Of a stretch of 64,000 bases of DNA, positions 17,231 to 25,573 are shown piece by piece. Origin of the DNA: an uncultured Paenibacillus sp. (GTDB taxonomy: Bacteria; Bacillota; Bacilli; Paenibacillales; Paenibacillaceae); NCBI GenBank assembly GCA_937895345.1, contig CALAWP010000073.1, forward strand, positions 124,001 through 188,000, given 5' to 3'. The first letter of the stretch is position 1; each line of letters begins with the position of its first letter. The position numbers and the translations under genes were made by a program. The notes below the pieces were generated by a model. It was not told the DNA's origin and made no database searches. It saw only the letters and a program-made list of their open reading frames with translations.

Positions 17231-17293
17231 GTTGAAGTCGGCCGATTAATCTTGTTTAACGTGGAACATACATGTACCGCCGGACGCAAACAG

Positions 17294-17315
17294 CCGCCCG
17301 GAACAAACCGGGCGG
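17294..17315 (-). terminator. Probable terminator of serA
   Basis: On the minus strand CCGCCCGG, a six-base loop and CCGGGCGG form a perfect eight-pair stem 27 bases after the serA stop, followed by CTGTTTGCGT, an imperfect T-rich tail. Confidence 0.6.
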
Positions 17316-17341
17316 TGTAAGCAGTTAAGCCGCTTGACGCT

Positions 17342-18934
17342 CTATGTCAAAATAATTTCTTTTGCCGTGTTAAGCTCAGGCATGCTTGTCAGCTGTTGAA
17401 GCACTTCTTTCGGCGTGTCGGCGTCGACGCGCAGCACCATGATCGCGGAGCCGCCTTCAAGCTGACGGCCGACCTGCATCGTTGCGATGTTGATGCCGTT
17501 GTTGCCGAGCAGCGTGCCGACGCGGCCGATAATGCCGGGCTTATCGTTATGCGCGATCAGAATCAGGTTGCCTTCCGGCGTGACGTCAACCGGGTATTTG
17601 TCGATTTGCACGATTCTCGGGCCGTAACCGGTCAGCAGCGTGCCGGCCGCGCTGCGTTCTTCCTTTTTGGTGCGCAGCGATACGGTGACGAGATTCGTAA
17701 AGTCTTTGGCCGTGTGCGATTTTTGGACGACGATGTTGACGTCGCGCTGTTTGGCCAGGTGCATCGAGTTGACGACGTTGACCTGCTCTTGTCCCAAATG
17801 ATGCGACAGCACTCCGCGCACAATATAGCGGGTGAGAGGCTGCGTGTCGACCTCGGCCAGCTCGCCGGAATAGCTGACGACGATTTCTTGCACCGCGCCT
17901 TCCGTTGCTTGGGCAATAAAGCTGCCGATTTTTTCGCCGAGAGCGAAATACGGCTGGAGCTTGTTTTGCAGATTCGCCGGAATCGGCGGCATGTTCACCG
18001 CGTTCATGAACGGCTCGTCGCGCAAAATATGCAGCACTTGCTCCGACACGTCGATCGCTACGTTTTCCTGTGCTTCCACGGTGGATGCGCCAAGATGCGG
18101 CGTGACGATAATTTTCGGATGATTCAGGAACGGATGGTCCGCCGCAGGAGGCTCCGACTCGAATACGTCGAATGCGGCTCCGGCTACGATGCCCGCGTCA
18201 ACGGCGTCCACAAGCGCGATTTCGTCGATAATGCCTCCGCGGGCGCAGTTGACGATTCGCATGCCGGGTTTCATGACGGAAAATTGGGCTTTGCCGATCA
18301 TATGACGGGTTTCCGGAGTCAGCGGCGTATGAACGGTAATGAAATCCGCCCCGCGCACAATTTCGTCGACGGACGCCAGCTTGATGCCAAGCTTCTCCGC
18401 GCGCTCTTCCGTCATGAACGGGTCATAGCCCATAATGTTCATGCCGAACGCCTTGGCGCGCTTGGCCACCTCGCTGCCGATTCTGCCCATGCCGAGCACG
18501 CCCAGCGTTTTGTTGCGAAGCTCGACGCCGAGGAAGGACTTGCGGTCCCACTCGCCGCTTACCGTTTTTTTGTAAGCTTGCGGAATGTGGCGGGCGAGAG
18601 CCATCATCATCGCAAACGTATGCTCGCAGGTTGTGATCGTGTTGCCGTCGGGCGCATTAATGACGATGATGCCTCGTTGCGTAGCGGCTTCCAGATCGAT
18701 ATTGTCGACGCCGACACCGGCTCGTCCAACGACTTTCAGCTTTTTTCCCGCTTCCATAATTTTGGCGGTTACTCTTGTCTGGCTTCGGACCAGCAAGGCG
18801 TCGTAATCGCCGATGATGGCGGCCAGTTCATCTTCGCTGAGACCCGGATTTTTGTCCACGATAATGTCCGGAGCGTCGACAAGCTGTTGAATGCCGAGAT
18901 CGCTGATGGGATCGGATACCAATACTTTGTACAT
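17342..18934 (-). CDS. serA: D-3-phosphoglycerate dehydrogenase
   Basis: A 530-residue enzyme that oxidises 3-phosphoglycerate to 3-phosphohydroxypyruvate, the first step of serine synthesis. Domains: substrate/NAD-binding core (about 1-310) with the Rossmann loop GVLGMGRIGSEVAKRAKAFG, the catalytic RGGIIDE and HLGASTVEAQ segments; an allosteric-substrate-binding domain; and a C-terminal ACT domain (about 455-528, GKPGIIGRVGTLLG-like region) that usually senses serine. The ATG follows GGAGGCAAGTATC. It is transcribed toward the res operon, and its leader carries a terminator-like hairpin (18990-19036). Confidence 0.96.
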   Translation of the reverse strand: MYKVLVSDPISDLGIQQLVDAPDIIVDKNPGLSEDELAAIIGDYDALLVRSQTRVTAKIMEAGKKLKVVGRAGVGVDNIDLEAATQRGIIVINAPDGNTITTCEHTFAMMMALARHIPQAYKKTVSGEWDRKSFLGVELRNKTLGVLGMGRIGSEVAKRAKAFGMNIMGYDPFMTEERAEKLGIKLASVDEIVRGADFITVHTPLTPETRHMIGKAQFSVMKPGMRIVNCARGGIIDEIALVDAVDAGIVAGAAFDVFESEPPAADHPFLNHPKIIVTPHLGASTVEAQENVAIDVSEQVLHILRDEPFMNAVNMPPIPANLQNKLQPYFALGEKIGSFIAQATEGAVQEIVVSYSGELAEVDTQPLTRYIVRGVLSHHLGQEQVNVVNSMHLAKQRDVNIVVQKSHTAKDFTNLVTVSLRTKKEERSAAGTLLTGYGPRIVQIDKYPVDVTPEGNLILIAHNDKPGIIGRVGTLLGNNGINIATMQVGRQLEGGSAIMVLRVDADTPKEVLQQLTSMPELNTAKEIILT

Positions 18935-18989
18935 GATACTTGCCTCCTAAATTGCGCAAAGCGGAAGACGCTCCGCGAAGGTTGAACAG

Positions 18990-19036
18990 AAAAACCCTCT
19001 GCCCGCACGAGATGTGCTGCGGCGGGCGGAGAGTTT
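18990..19036 (-). promoter_or_regulatory. Terminator hairpin inside the serA leader (possible attenuator)
   Basis: On the minus strand AAACTCTC-C-GCCCGC pairs with GCGGGC-A-GAGGGTTT around a 15-base loop and is followed by TTTTT (18990-18994). A sigma-A-like promoter lies about 30 bases upstream, so the hairpin is in the serA 5' leader, about 55 bases before the start codon. A second hairpin (GCGGA, loop GCGTCT, TCCGC) follows. I find no T-box sequence. Confidence 0.65.
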
Positions 19037-19062
19037 GTTCTACGAACGAATTAGACTTTTCT

Positions 19063-19091
19063 ATTTTAAAGCAAGACAGCGGCGGAATCAA
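19063..19091 (-). promoter_or_regulatory. serA: Predicted sigma-A promoter of serA
   Basis: Minus strand TTGATT (19091-19086) and TAAAAT (19068-19063) with a 17-base spacer. Transcription would begin near 19056, giving a leader of about 120 bases. Confidence 0.6.
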
Positions 19092-19166
19092 TGCCTCAGC
19101 TTGCTCAATTCCGAAATTTTCGTTATGATTCAAGCAACGTCGAGAATATTCGACAACGGCCGCCGA

Positions 19167-20090
19167 TCAGTCCGGCTCCGGGTAGAAGAAGGGCAGCTGC
19201 GGAAGCATCTCCTCGGCGTACAGCCTGGATTTGACCGAGGCGTAATCGCCCGTCCGGACCGCTTTCGTGTTCAGCAGAAGATCCGCTACCGCGTTCAGCG
19301 TTTGAAGCTTCATATTGGACGCCTGGCCGGACCGAATAAATTCGTCGATGCTGCTTGCCATATCGTGCGGGTAGAAGGCGTACATTTCGTTTCTGGCCGC
19401 CATATAATCGGCGATGATCCGGTTTTTGACGACGAGCGGCAGCTTGCTCCATTCCTTCAGCTGAAGCGGCTCCGTTGAGGCGGCGGCATCGTCAGGGATG
19501 GACGGATCGACCGAAGCGGCCCACTTCTGCATGGAGGCATAATAAGCTTTCTGCGCGGACAGCGATTCCTTGACGGCGCTTTGGTAAGCCTTGTTCTTCT
19601 GGATGCTGTTTCGCAGGTCGTCCGGAGCCGCCGATTTAGCCGCTTTGGACGCGGCATCCGCCGCTTCCTCGAAATATTTCAGGCTTCGGATATAGGCATG
19701 CTGCGCATCGCCGAGAAGCGGCGACTTGCCCATGTCGAAGGAGCTGGCTTCCTCGGCTTTTTGCCGGGCCAGCTTGGCCAAGCCTTTGAATCGCGCAGCC
19801 GAATCCGTTATGTCTCCTTTGGCCAGGCTGTCTGCGGCATTCAGCCATTCGATCTGAAAATCGCGGTAAGGAGAATATACCGTAAGATAAAAGGAAACGA
19901 GATCCTGCTGCTGATAAGGGAAAGTAGCGGCATTGCCGGCTGACTTGGCTTCCTCCGCCGCCGCATATTTGGCCTCGATCTTGTCGGAACCGATCTTCAC
20001 GCCGTAGAAGAAGGCGCCGACGGCGCAAACCAGCATGAACAGGAAGCCAACACTAAATAACATTGCCGTAGTCGTTAATCGTTTTTCCAT
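19167..20090 (-). CDS. Membrane-anchored protein of unknown function
   Basis: A 307-residue protein I do not recognise. One N-terminal membrane segment (about 9-30, LFSVGFLFMLVCAVGAFFYGV) is followed by a long, alanine- and lysine-rich, mostly alpha-helical outer part with possible coiled-coil stretches (about 35-60 and 130-170). There is no lipobox and no enzyme motif. The ATG follows GAGGGAGATTACG on the minus strand. It lies between serA (same strand, downstream) and a divergent CPBP protease gene. The anchor plus helical outer domain suggests an envelope role, but that is only inference. Confidence 0.75.
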   Translation of the reverse strand: MEKRLTTTAMLFSVGFLFMLVCAVGAFFYGVKIGSDKIEAKYAAAEEAKSAGNAATFPYQQQDLVSFYLTVYSPYRDFQIEWLNAADSLAKGDITDSAARFKGLAKLARQKAEEASSFDMGKSPLLGDAQHAYIRSLKYFEEAADAASKAAKSAAPDDLRNSIQKNKAYQSAVKESLSAQKAYYASMQKWAASVDPSIPDDAAASTEPLQLKEWSKLPLVVKNRIIADYMAARNEMYAFYPHDMASSIDEFIRSGQASNMKLQTLNAVADLLLNTKAVRTGDYASVKSRLYAEEMLPQLPFFYPEPD

Positions 20091-20213
20091 CGTAATCTCC
20101 CTCTGTTTATGTAGGTATGCATAAGCGTAAACGGCAGTCTCCGTCCTGGCGGCAGAACGTCGTTTCGCAAATTTAATGAAGCAAGAATAGCAATTCGACG
20201 GGCGGGCGACTTC

Positions 20214-20807
20214 ATGAAAAAATTCAATTTCAAAAATATACGCGTACGGAAGGTCAGCGTTGACGAGCTGGACGACCGTATGCTACTTATTAATTTATAC
20301 GCCACTCAGGCGCTTACTTTTATTATCGGCTTCGTATGGGTTTTATTTCAGCGTCAAAACATACTGCATCTTTTTTCCATTCCGGCGGCCTTCCATTTTG
20401 TACTGTGGGGTCTCGGGCTGGCGGCGGCGGTCATCGCCGTAGATCTGCTCATTTCCCGCTGGGTGCCGGAGGAAGCGGCTGACGACGGAGGCGTCAACGA
20501 CCGTATATTTCGACAGCGCCCGATTTGGCATATCGCAGTCATCTCGCTTGTCGTAGCCGTTTGCGAGGAGCTGCTGTTCCGCGGCGCCGTGCAGCATGCC
20601 ATCGGCCCGTATTGGACGAGCATCGTGTTCGCCGTCATTCATGTCCGTTATTTGCGCCATTGGATACCGACCGGCCTCGTCTTTTCCATCAGTTACGGGT
20701 TAGGCTGGATCTATGAGCAGAGCGGAACGTTATGGGCGCCGATAATAGCGCATTTTGTGATCGATTTGGTAATGGGTCTTATTATTCGCTTCAGGAGGGA
20801 GCCATGA
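20214..20807 (+). CDS. CPBP family intramembrane glutamic protease
   Basis: A 197-residue polytopic membrane protein of the CAAX protease and bacteriocin-processing (CPBP, ABI) family. The catalytic motifs are present: CEELLFRGAVQ (Glu118, Glu119, Arg123), a histidine in the next membrane helix (FAVIH, His143) and APIIAHFVID near the C-terminus. It corresponds in position to ypbD of B. subtilis, whose substrate is unknown. The ATG at 20214 has only a weak ribosome site (CGGGCGGGCG). The next small gene starts within its last codons. Confidence 0.85.
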   Translation: MKKFNFKNIRVRKVSVDELDDRMLLINLYATQALTFIIGFVWVLFQRQNILHLFSIPAAFHFVLWGLGLAAAVIAVDLLISRWVPEEAADDGGVNDRIFRQRPIWHIAVISLVVAVCEELLFRGAVQHAIGPYWTSIVFAVIHVRYLRHWIPTGLVFSISYGLGWIYEQSGTLWAPIIAHFVIDLVMGLIIRFRREP

Positions 20808-21052
20808 GCAGGAAAGAGAAATTTAGCCGCGCATCCAGACGATACGTGCAGCAGCAAGACGGCGCGGACGGGCGGGAGCGGACCGGGGACGGCGATGCCG
20901 CCCGTCCGGACGCTCTGCCTCCAAGACGCAAAAAGTTTCCTTCCAGCCGCCATAAAATCGCCAGATGGTATTATAACTTGCTGTTCGTCCTGTTCGTGGG
21001 CCTCATCGCATTTCTGTTCTGGTTCGGCAACACCTACGGACCGCAGCGCTAA
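20804..21052 (+). CDS. Small membrane protein of unknown function
   Basis: An 82-residue protein with a charged, arginine-rich N-terminal half (about 1-50), one membrane segment (about 53-75, YYNLLFVLFVGLIAFLFWF) and a short tail. The ATG overlaps the CPBP protease stop (ATGA) and follows AGGAGGGA, so the pair is probably translated together. No family is recognised. Its stop codon overlaps by 4 bases with the stop of the convergent polysaccharide deacetylase gene. Confidence 0.75.
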   Translation: MSRKEKFSRASRRYVQQQDGADGRERTGDGDAARPDALPPRRKKFPSSRHKIARWYYNLLFVLFVGLIAFLFWFGNTYGPQR

Positions 21053-21906
21053 TCGCGCGGTTGTCCGTGCGACTCGATCGTTTCCGGATCGATAAAGCCG
21101 TAGCCCTCCGCTTCAATTTTGCCCATAAGCTCATCCAGCGCGTCCGCCGTCCAAGGCAGCTCGTGCATTAATATATTGGCGCCCGGATGCAGCTGCTCCA
21201 TGACGTTCGCGATGACGACCTCCGGCTTGTTTCGGGCGGAGGCGTCCCAATCGAGCGAGCCGTTCGACCAGGTCATGTACAGCAGCTTGTTGTCCGCCGC
21301 AATGCGCTTGACCGTTTCCCCTCCGGAGCCGAACGGCGGCCGGAACAGCTTTGGCCGGACCCCGGTCAGCTCCTCGACTTGGCGCTGAACCGATTCGATT
21401 TGTTCCCGCACGGTCTGCTCCTCTTCCTTCTTCAGGTCGACATGGTCATAGGAATGGTTGCCTATCGCATGTCCCCGGTCGAATATCGTTTGCAGCAGCT
21501 CCGGATTTTGCTTCACCCGGTAACCGTTGACGAAAAATACGGCTTTCGCCTTATGCTTGTCGAGCGTGTCCAACAGGCTTGTAACCACTTCCGCGTTTTT
21601 CGGACCGTCGTCGAATGTAAGCAGCACCATTCGGCTCGGCGATTCATCCGAAAGCGGTACGAACCGGTAAACCTCGTTCATCCGGTAGAGAGGAGCGGGA
21701 GCTTCCTCAGTTGGCGAGGTTGAAGCTTCCGGCACCAATTCCGGCGATGCGGATGCCGATGCGGACGCTGTTGGCGAGGGCGCCTCCGCCGCCGGCGGCG
21801 ACGTTGCAGGCGCTTCAGCCGGAAGCGATTCGGAAGCGCCGGCGCAGCCGGTGAACACCGCGAGCGCTGCGAGAAGGGACAATGCGGCATGCCTCTTGAA
21901 GAGCAT
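21049..21906 (-). CDS. Polysaccharide deacetylase lipoprotein (NodB domain)
   Basis: A 285-residue lipoprotein. The N-terminus ends in a lipobox VFTGC (about residues 17-21), followed by a low-complexity Pro/Ala/Ser/Thr linker (about 22-72) and a carbohydrate esterase family 4 domain. All five CE4 motifs are visible: LTFDDGP, NHSYDH, RPPFG, DWD and ILMHE, so the enzyme should be active, probably removing acetyl groups from peptidoglycan or a surface glycan outside the cell. The ATG follows GGAGGAAAAAA. It is convergent with the small membrane protein gene and has no visible terminator. Confidence 0.92.
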   Translation of the reverse strand: MLFKRHAALSLLAALAVFTGCAGASESLPAEAPATSPPAAEAPSPTASASASASPELVPEASTSPTEEAPAPLYRMNEVYRFVPLSDESPSRMVLLTFDDGPKNAEVVTSLLDTLDKHKAKAVFFVNGYRVKQNPELLQTIFDRGHAIGNHSYDHVDLKKEEEQTVREQIESVQRQVEELTGVRPKLFRPPFGSGGETVKRIAADNKLLYMTWSNGSLDWDASARNKPEVVIANVMEQLHPGANILMHELPWTADALDELMGKIEAEGYGFIDPETIESHGQPRD

Positions 21907-21970
21907 TTTTTTCCTCCGTTCATTCGAGTCGATTCGACATCCATTGTATCACAACTTTCCTTTTTTTACG

Positions 21971-22000
21971 TTGGATGACCGTCGGCGCTCGGGATACACT
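21971..22000 (+). promoter_or_regulatory. Predicted sigma-A promoter
   Basis: TTGGAT (21971-21976) and TACACT (21995-22000), spacer 18, lie 43 bases upstream of the start codon at 22043. Confidence 0.45.
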
Positions 22001-22042
22001 ACATCATGTCAACGAAGTTTTGCGAAAGAGGTGCTGAAGCGT

Positions 22043-22366
22043 ATGAGGTTAAGCGGATTATTGGTCGGCGGGCTGATCGGCGCCGCTGCCGCCTTGCTAG
22101 TATCCCGCAAGCGTCCCGGTGCGGCGGCTTGGGCTGCCGGCGCCGTGAACGAAGCTTATTCGGCCGTAACGGGCCGTCTCGTTAACGGCATGATGAAGAA
22201 CGATTGGATGAAGGGAGCCGCAGGCAGCGCCCCAAAGTCTACAGACGATACCGCAGCAAACTCCGCGGCCGCCTGGGAGCGCATTGAAGCTCTGATGAAC
22301 CGAGATGAGGAAGCCAAGCGGGAAGCGGAAAAGATAAAAGCGGAATCGTCTTCCATGTCCCATTAA
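22043..22366 (+). CDS. Small protein of unknown function with N-terminal glycine/alanine membrane segment
   Basis: A 107-residue protein beginning with LSGLLVGGLIGAAAALLVSRKR, a short hydrophobic segment followed by basic residues, resembling the start of YtxH-like small stress proteins. The rest is polar, with a charged helical C-terminus (about 75-103). The ATG at 22043 is chosen for AAAGAGGTG upstream; the frame is open earlier, but that region overlaps the divergent deacetylase gene and its promoter region. No function can be given. Confidence 0.7.
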   Translation: MRLSGLLVGGLIGAAAALLVSRKRPGAAAWAAGAVNEAYSAVTGRLVNGMMKNDWMKGAAGSAPKSTDDTAANSAAAWERIEALMNRDEEAKREAEKIKAESSSMSH

Positions 22367-22568
22367 TTTGAAGCTGCGTAACACGGAATCGTACAAGCTG
22401 CGCCCTTGATGGGGCGGGCTTGGGCTGCGGTTCCCTTTTTTTTGTCCAATCTAGTGCATTCGCGTCCCAGACATGATAAAGTATTGATAAGCTGGGCGGA
22501 TGGTCACTCACATCCCGCTTACGCTCACATACGCTATTACGATAGATGCTGCAAAGGAGGATCCTGTC
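22367..22568 (+). other. Intergenic stretch before mecA
   Basis: About 200 bases. CAAGC-CGCCC / GGGCG-GCTTG (about 22393-22421) can form an interrupted hairpin, and a run of eight T residues lies near 22437-22444, but they are not adjacent, so a terminator is only possible. Confidence 0.35.
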
Positions 22569-23180
22569 ATGAAAATCGAACGGCTGAGCCAAGACAGAAT
22601 ACGCATATTTCTGACGTTCGACGATTTGTTGGAACGTGGGATCCAGAAGGATGATTTGTGGCGCGAGCCTCCTAAATTGCATGATCTGTTCCGCGAAATG
22701 ATGGAGCAGGCCTACGACGAGCTGGGTTTCGACGCCAGCGGCCGGCCTCTTGTCGTAGAAGTCATCGCGATGCCCGCGCAAGGCATGTATGTCATCGTGA
22801 CGCGGGGCAATGTCAACGAAAACGGAGAAGGCGCGTCCGACGACGATGACTTGGACGACGTGTACGAAATGGAAGTCACCATGGAGCAAAGCGAAGTCGT
22901 CATGTATGCTTTCCGCGACTTCGAGGACGTCATTTCGGCTGCAAAAGGGTTAAAAGCTTCGGGGCTTTCGGAGGGCGGAAGGCTCTATTCATATAACGGC
23001 AAATGGATTATGGCGCTGGAGCCGGCCGACATCGATGCGTCCAGGCATCAGGCCGCGATCGCGCTGCTGGCGGAATACGGCGACGCCACTTCCGTTACCT
23101 ATGCTATGCTGGAGGAGTACGGAAAAGTCATTATGCCGGAGGCCGCCGTCTCGGAGCTGTGCAATCATTTCGATATGTAA
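22569..23180 (+). CDS. mecA: Adaptor protein MecA/MecB
   Basis: A 203-residue adaptor that brings substrates such as ComK to ClpC-ClpP and activates the ClpC hexamer. The N-terminal substrate-binding domain starts MKIERLSQDRIRIFLTFDDL and the C-terminal ClpC-binding domain covers about 110-203 (FEDVISAAKGL, LYSYNGKWIMAL). The linker is acidic (DDDDLDD-like). The ATG follows AAAGGAGGATCCTGTC. Its position just before glutamate dehydrogenase matches ypbH (mecB) of B. subtilis, so the mecA symbol denotes the family rather than a certain ortholog. A terminator follows. Confidence 0.9.
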   Translation: MKIERLSQDRIRIFLTFDDLLERGIQKDDLWREPPKLHDLFREMMEQAYDELGFDASGRPLVVEVIAMPAQGMYVIVTRGNVNENGEGASDDDDLDDVYEMEVTMEQSEVVMYAFRDFEDVISAAKGLKASGLSEGGRLYSYNGKWIMALEPADIDASRHQAAIALLAEYGDATSVTYAMLEEYGKVIMPEAAVSELCNHFDM

Positions 23181-23209
23181 ATCCGTCTGGATCGGGTTTC
23201 CGCGTTCAT

Positions 23210-23249
23210 GCATCCGCGACTTGCATCAAGTCTGCGCGATGCTTTTTTT
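23210..23249 (+). terminator. Intrinsic terminator after mecA
   Basis: GCATC-CGCG-ACTT (23210-23222) pairs with AAGT-TGCG-GATGC (23228-23242, two bulged C), followed by seven T residues (23243-23249). Confidence 0.8.
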
Positions 23250-23318
23250 GCTTTCGCCGCCGGAATACGAACGTTGCCGCGTGCTCATACTTAGAGGAGA
23301 CAAGGCGGTGAAAAGAAG

Positions 23319-24566
23319 ATGGATAAACAATCGATGGATGTGCTTCATGCGACGCAGGTGGTCATCGAGCGCGCGTTGAAGCGGCTTGGCTACGGTGAAG
23401 ACATGATCGAGCTGTTGAAGGAGCCGATGCGGGTGCTGACGGTTCGCATCCCGGTGAGAATGGACGACGGAAGCACGAAAGTGTTCACCGGCTACCGTTC
23501 TCAGCACAACGACGCGGTAGGTCCTACCAAAGGCGGCGTCCGTTTTCATCCGGGCGTTACGGAACGCGAAGTGAAGGCGCTGTCGATCTGGATGAGCTTG
23601 AAATGCGGCATCGCCGACTTGCCCTACGGCGGCGGCAAAGGGGGAGTCGTCTGCGATCCGCGGGGAATGTCGTTCCGGGAGCTGGAGCGGTTGAGCCGGG
23701 GCTATGTCCGGGCGGTCAGCCAAATCGTCGGACCGACCAAAGATATCCCTGCGCCGGACGTCATGACCAATTCGCAAATTATGGCCTGGATGATGGACGA
23801 GTACAGCCGGATTCGGGAATTCGATTCGCCTGGCTTCATTACCGGCAAGCCGATTGTGCTGGGCGGCTCCAAAGGACGGGAGACGGCGACGGCCCGAGGT
23901 GTCGTCATTATGATTCAGGAGGCGCTCAAGCTGAAGGGCGTTCCGCTGGACGGCGCGCGCATCGTCATTCAAGGGTTCGGCAACGCCGGCAGCTATTTGG
24001 CCAAATTTATGCATGAGACGGGCTGCCGCGTAATCGGTATTTCCGATGTGAACGGAGCATTGTATAATAAGGATGGACTCGATATTCCTTATTTGCTTGA
24101 CCGGAGGGATTCGTTCGGCAACGTAACGAATCTGTTTCCCCATACGATGACGAACAAAGAGCTGCTGGAGCTGGATTGCGACGTGCTTGTGCCGGCCGCC
24201 ATCGAGAATCAGATTACGAAGGAAAACGCCGGCCGCATACGGGCCCGAATCCTCGTCGAAGCGGCCAACGGCCCTACGACGCTGGACGCGACGCGGATGC
24301 TGACCGACAAGGGCGTGCTCATCGTGCCGGACGTGCTTGCCAGCGCAGGCGGCGTCATCGTTTCCTACTTCGAGTGGGTGCAAAACAATCAGGGGTATTA
24401 TTGGGATGAGCAGGAAATCGACAGGAAGCTTCAGACGATGATGATCCGAGGCTTCGAAAATATTTACGACATCCACCTGACCCGAAAAATCGACATGAGG
24501 CTGGCCGCTTACATGGCGGGCGTGCGAAAGCTTGCGGAGGCCGTCCGTTTCCGGGGGTGGGTGTAA
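23319..24566 (+). CDS. gudB: NAD-dependent glutamate dehydrogenase
   Basis: A 415-residue Glu/Leu/Phe/Val dehydrogenase that converts glutamate to 2-oxoglutarate and ammonia. The substrate site is visible as GPTKGGVRFHPGV and the catalytic lysine in DLPYGGGKGGV; the C-terminal Rossmann domain has VIQGFGNAGSYLA. No internal duplication like that inactivating gudB of B. subtilis 168 is present, so the enzyme should be functional. The start at 23319 has a modest ribosome site (GGCGGTGAAAAGAAG). gudB and rocG are close paralogs; the gudB symbol rests on the neighbouring prsW, as in B. subtilis. Confidence 0.92.
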   Translation: MDKQSMDVLHATQVVIERALKRLGYGEDMIELLKEPMRVLTVRIPVRMDDGSTKVFTGYRSQHNDAVGPTKGGVRFHPGVTEREVKALSIWMSLKCGIADLPYGGGKGGVVCDPRGMSFRELERLSRGYVRAVSQIVGPTKDIPAPDVMTNSQIMAWMMDEYSRIREFDSPGFITGKPIVLGGSKGRETATARGVVIMIQEALKLKGVPLDGARIVIQGFGNAGSYLAKFMHETGCRVIGISDVNGALYNKDGLDIPYLLDRRDSFGNVTNLFPHTMTNKELLELDCDVLVPAAIENQITKENAGRIRARILVEAANGPTTLDATRMLTDKGVLIVPDVLASAGGVIVSYFEWVQNNQGYYWDEQEIDRKLQTMMIRGFENIYDIHLTRKIDMRLAAYMAGVRKLAEAVRFRGWV

Positions 24567-24585
24567 CGAGGAAAGCAGGGAACCG

Positions 24586-25281
24586 ATGCTTTTATTTTCC
24601 ATATTGACTGCCGCAGTGGCGCCGGGCGTTTCGCTGCTTATCTATTTGTATTTGCGGGACCGGTACGATTCCGAGCCGATCGGGATAGTGCTCCGGATGT
24701 TTTTGCTTGGCGTCCTCATCGTCGTGCCGGTTATGGTGATTCAGCGGGGATTGGAAATATGGCTGGGCGACGGCGCATTGGCGTTGTCCTTCATCCAGTC
24801 GGCCGGCGTAGAGGAATTTCTGAAATGGTTTGTCGTCTACCATATCATCTACAATCATACCGCTTTCGACGAGCCTTACGACGGAATCGTATACGCCTCC
24901 GCCATTTCGCTCGGATTTGCCACGATGGAGAACGTGCTGTATGCCGTCTTCTCGCCATCGACGATCGGAACTCTGTTTATGAGGGCGCTGCTTCCGGTAT
25001 CGGGCCATGCGCTGTTCGGCGTTATGATGGGATATTATTTGGGCAAAGCGAAGTTTGCCGGCCGCGGGAAATCCCGTTTTTACCTCGCCGTTTCGTTTGC
25101 GGTGCCGCTGCTGCTTCACGGGGTGTACGACTGGATTATACTCGCGGGATCAACGTCATGGATGTGGTACATGATTCCGTTCATGTTCATTTTATGGGTT
25201 GTCGGCCTGCAGAAGATGAAGTCGGCCAATTCCAGGTCTCCGTTCCGGCTGCTGCGGCGGGAAGACGAGATTAAACTGTAG
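24586..25281 (+). CDS. prsW: PrsW family glutamic-type intramembrane protease
   Basis: A 231-residue polytopic membrane protease. The catalytic EEFLK motif (about 76-80) lies in a membrane helix, followed by FATMENVLYAV and a GHALFGVMMGYYLG segment that carry further conserved residues. In B. subtilis PrsW makes the first cut in anti-sigma factor RsiW and so activates sigma-W after envelope stress. Here its target could be the anti-sigma factor at 61149, but this is inference. I use the ATG at 24586; a longer in-frame reading runs into the end of gudB. Confidence 0.92.
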   Translation: MLLFSILTAAVAPGVSLLIYLYLRDRYDSEPIGIVLRMFLLGVLIVVPVMVIQRGLEIWLGDGALALSFIQSAGVEEFLKWFVVYHIIYNHTAFDEPYDGIVYASAISLGFATMENVLYAVFSPSTIGTLFMRALLPVSGHALFGVMMGYYLGKAKFAGRGKSRFYLAVSFAVPLLLHGVYDWIILAGSTSWMWYMIPFMFILWVVGLQKMKSANSRSPFRLLRREDEIKL

Positions 25282-25338
25282 GCGGACCGTCTATACTATT
25301 ACCCAGACGAATTGTGACAAAGGAATCAGGAGGTAGGC

Positions 25339-25500
25339 ATGGAATCGGCACGGGTAAAAGTAACGATTCGCTGCAACGTCTGCGGCGAAAAATTCGTATT
25401 GCGCGGACGCCGCGACAAAGGCGCGGTCGACACCGGCTTCAAGCAATGCATTTGCAATAACGACAGCGATTTGGAAGTGGAAGAGCATACGGTCTATTGA
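25339..25500 (+). CDS. Small four-cysteine (zinc-ribbon-like) protein
   Basis: A 53-residue protein starting MESARVKVTIRCNVCGEKF. It has Cys12-x2-Cys15 and Cys37-x-Cys39, spaced as a minimal metal-binding ribbon, with a basic middle (RGRRDKG) and an acidic tail. The ATG at 25339 follows CAGGAGGTAGGC at ideal spacing, which strongly supports translation despite the small size. It takes the place held by sleB in B. subtilis, between prsW and ypeB. Function unknown; candidates are a metal-dependent regulator or a ribosome-associated protein. Confidence 0.75.
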   Translation: MESARVKVTIRCNVCGEKFVLRGRRDKGAVDTGFKQCICNNDSDLEVEEHTVY

Positions 25501-25515
25501 GGCCGAATGAATAAG

Positions 25516-25569
25516 ACTCCTTCGGGCAAAGCAAACTAACTCCAGGATTTGCACCCGAAAGGAGTTTTT
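25516..25569 (+). terminator. Terminator hairpin overlapping the ypeB ribosome site
   Basis: ACTCC-TTCGGG (25516-25526) pairs with CCCGAA-A-GGAGT (25554-25565, one bulged A); an inner GCAAA/TTTGC helix (25531-25535, 25548-25552) closes the loop; T residues run to 25569. The 3' arm contains AAAGGAG, the only good Shine-Dalgarno for the ypeB GTG at 25574. Confidence 0.85.
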
Positions 25570-25573
25570 GCTT

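Noticed and set aside
17396..18985. A 529-codon open frame antisense to serA
   Set aside because: Its sequence is the high-GC mirror of serA, with no ribosome site or family motif; long antisense frames are common at this base composition.
18935..19060. T-box riboswitch before serA
   Set aside because: No sequence resembling the conserved T-box AGGGTGGNACCGCG is found on the minus strand; only a plain hairpin with T-run.
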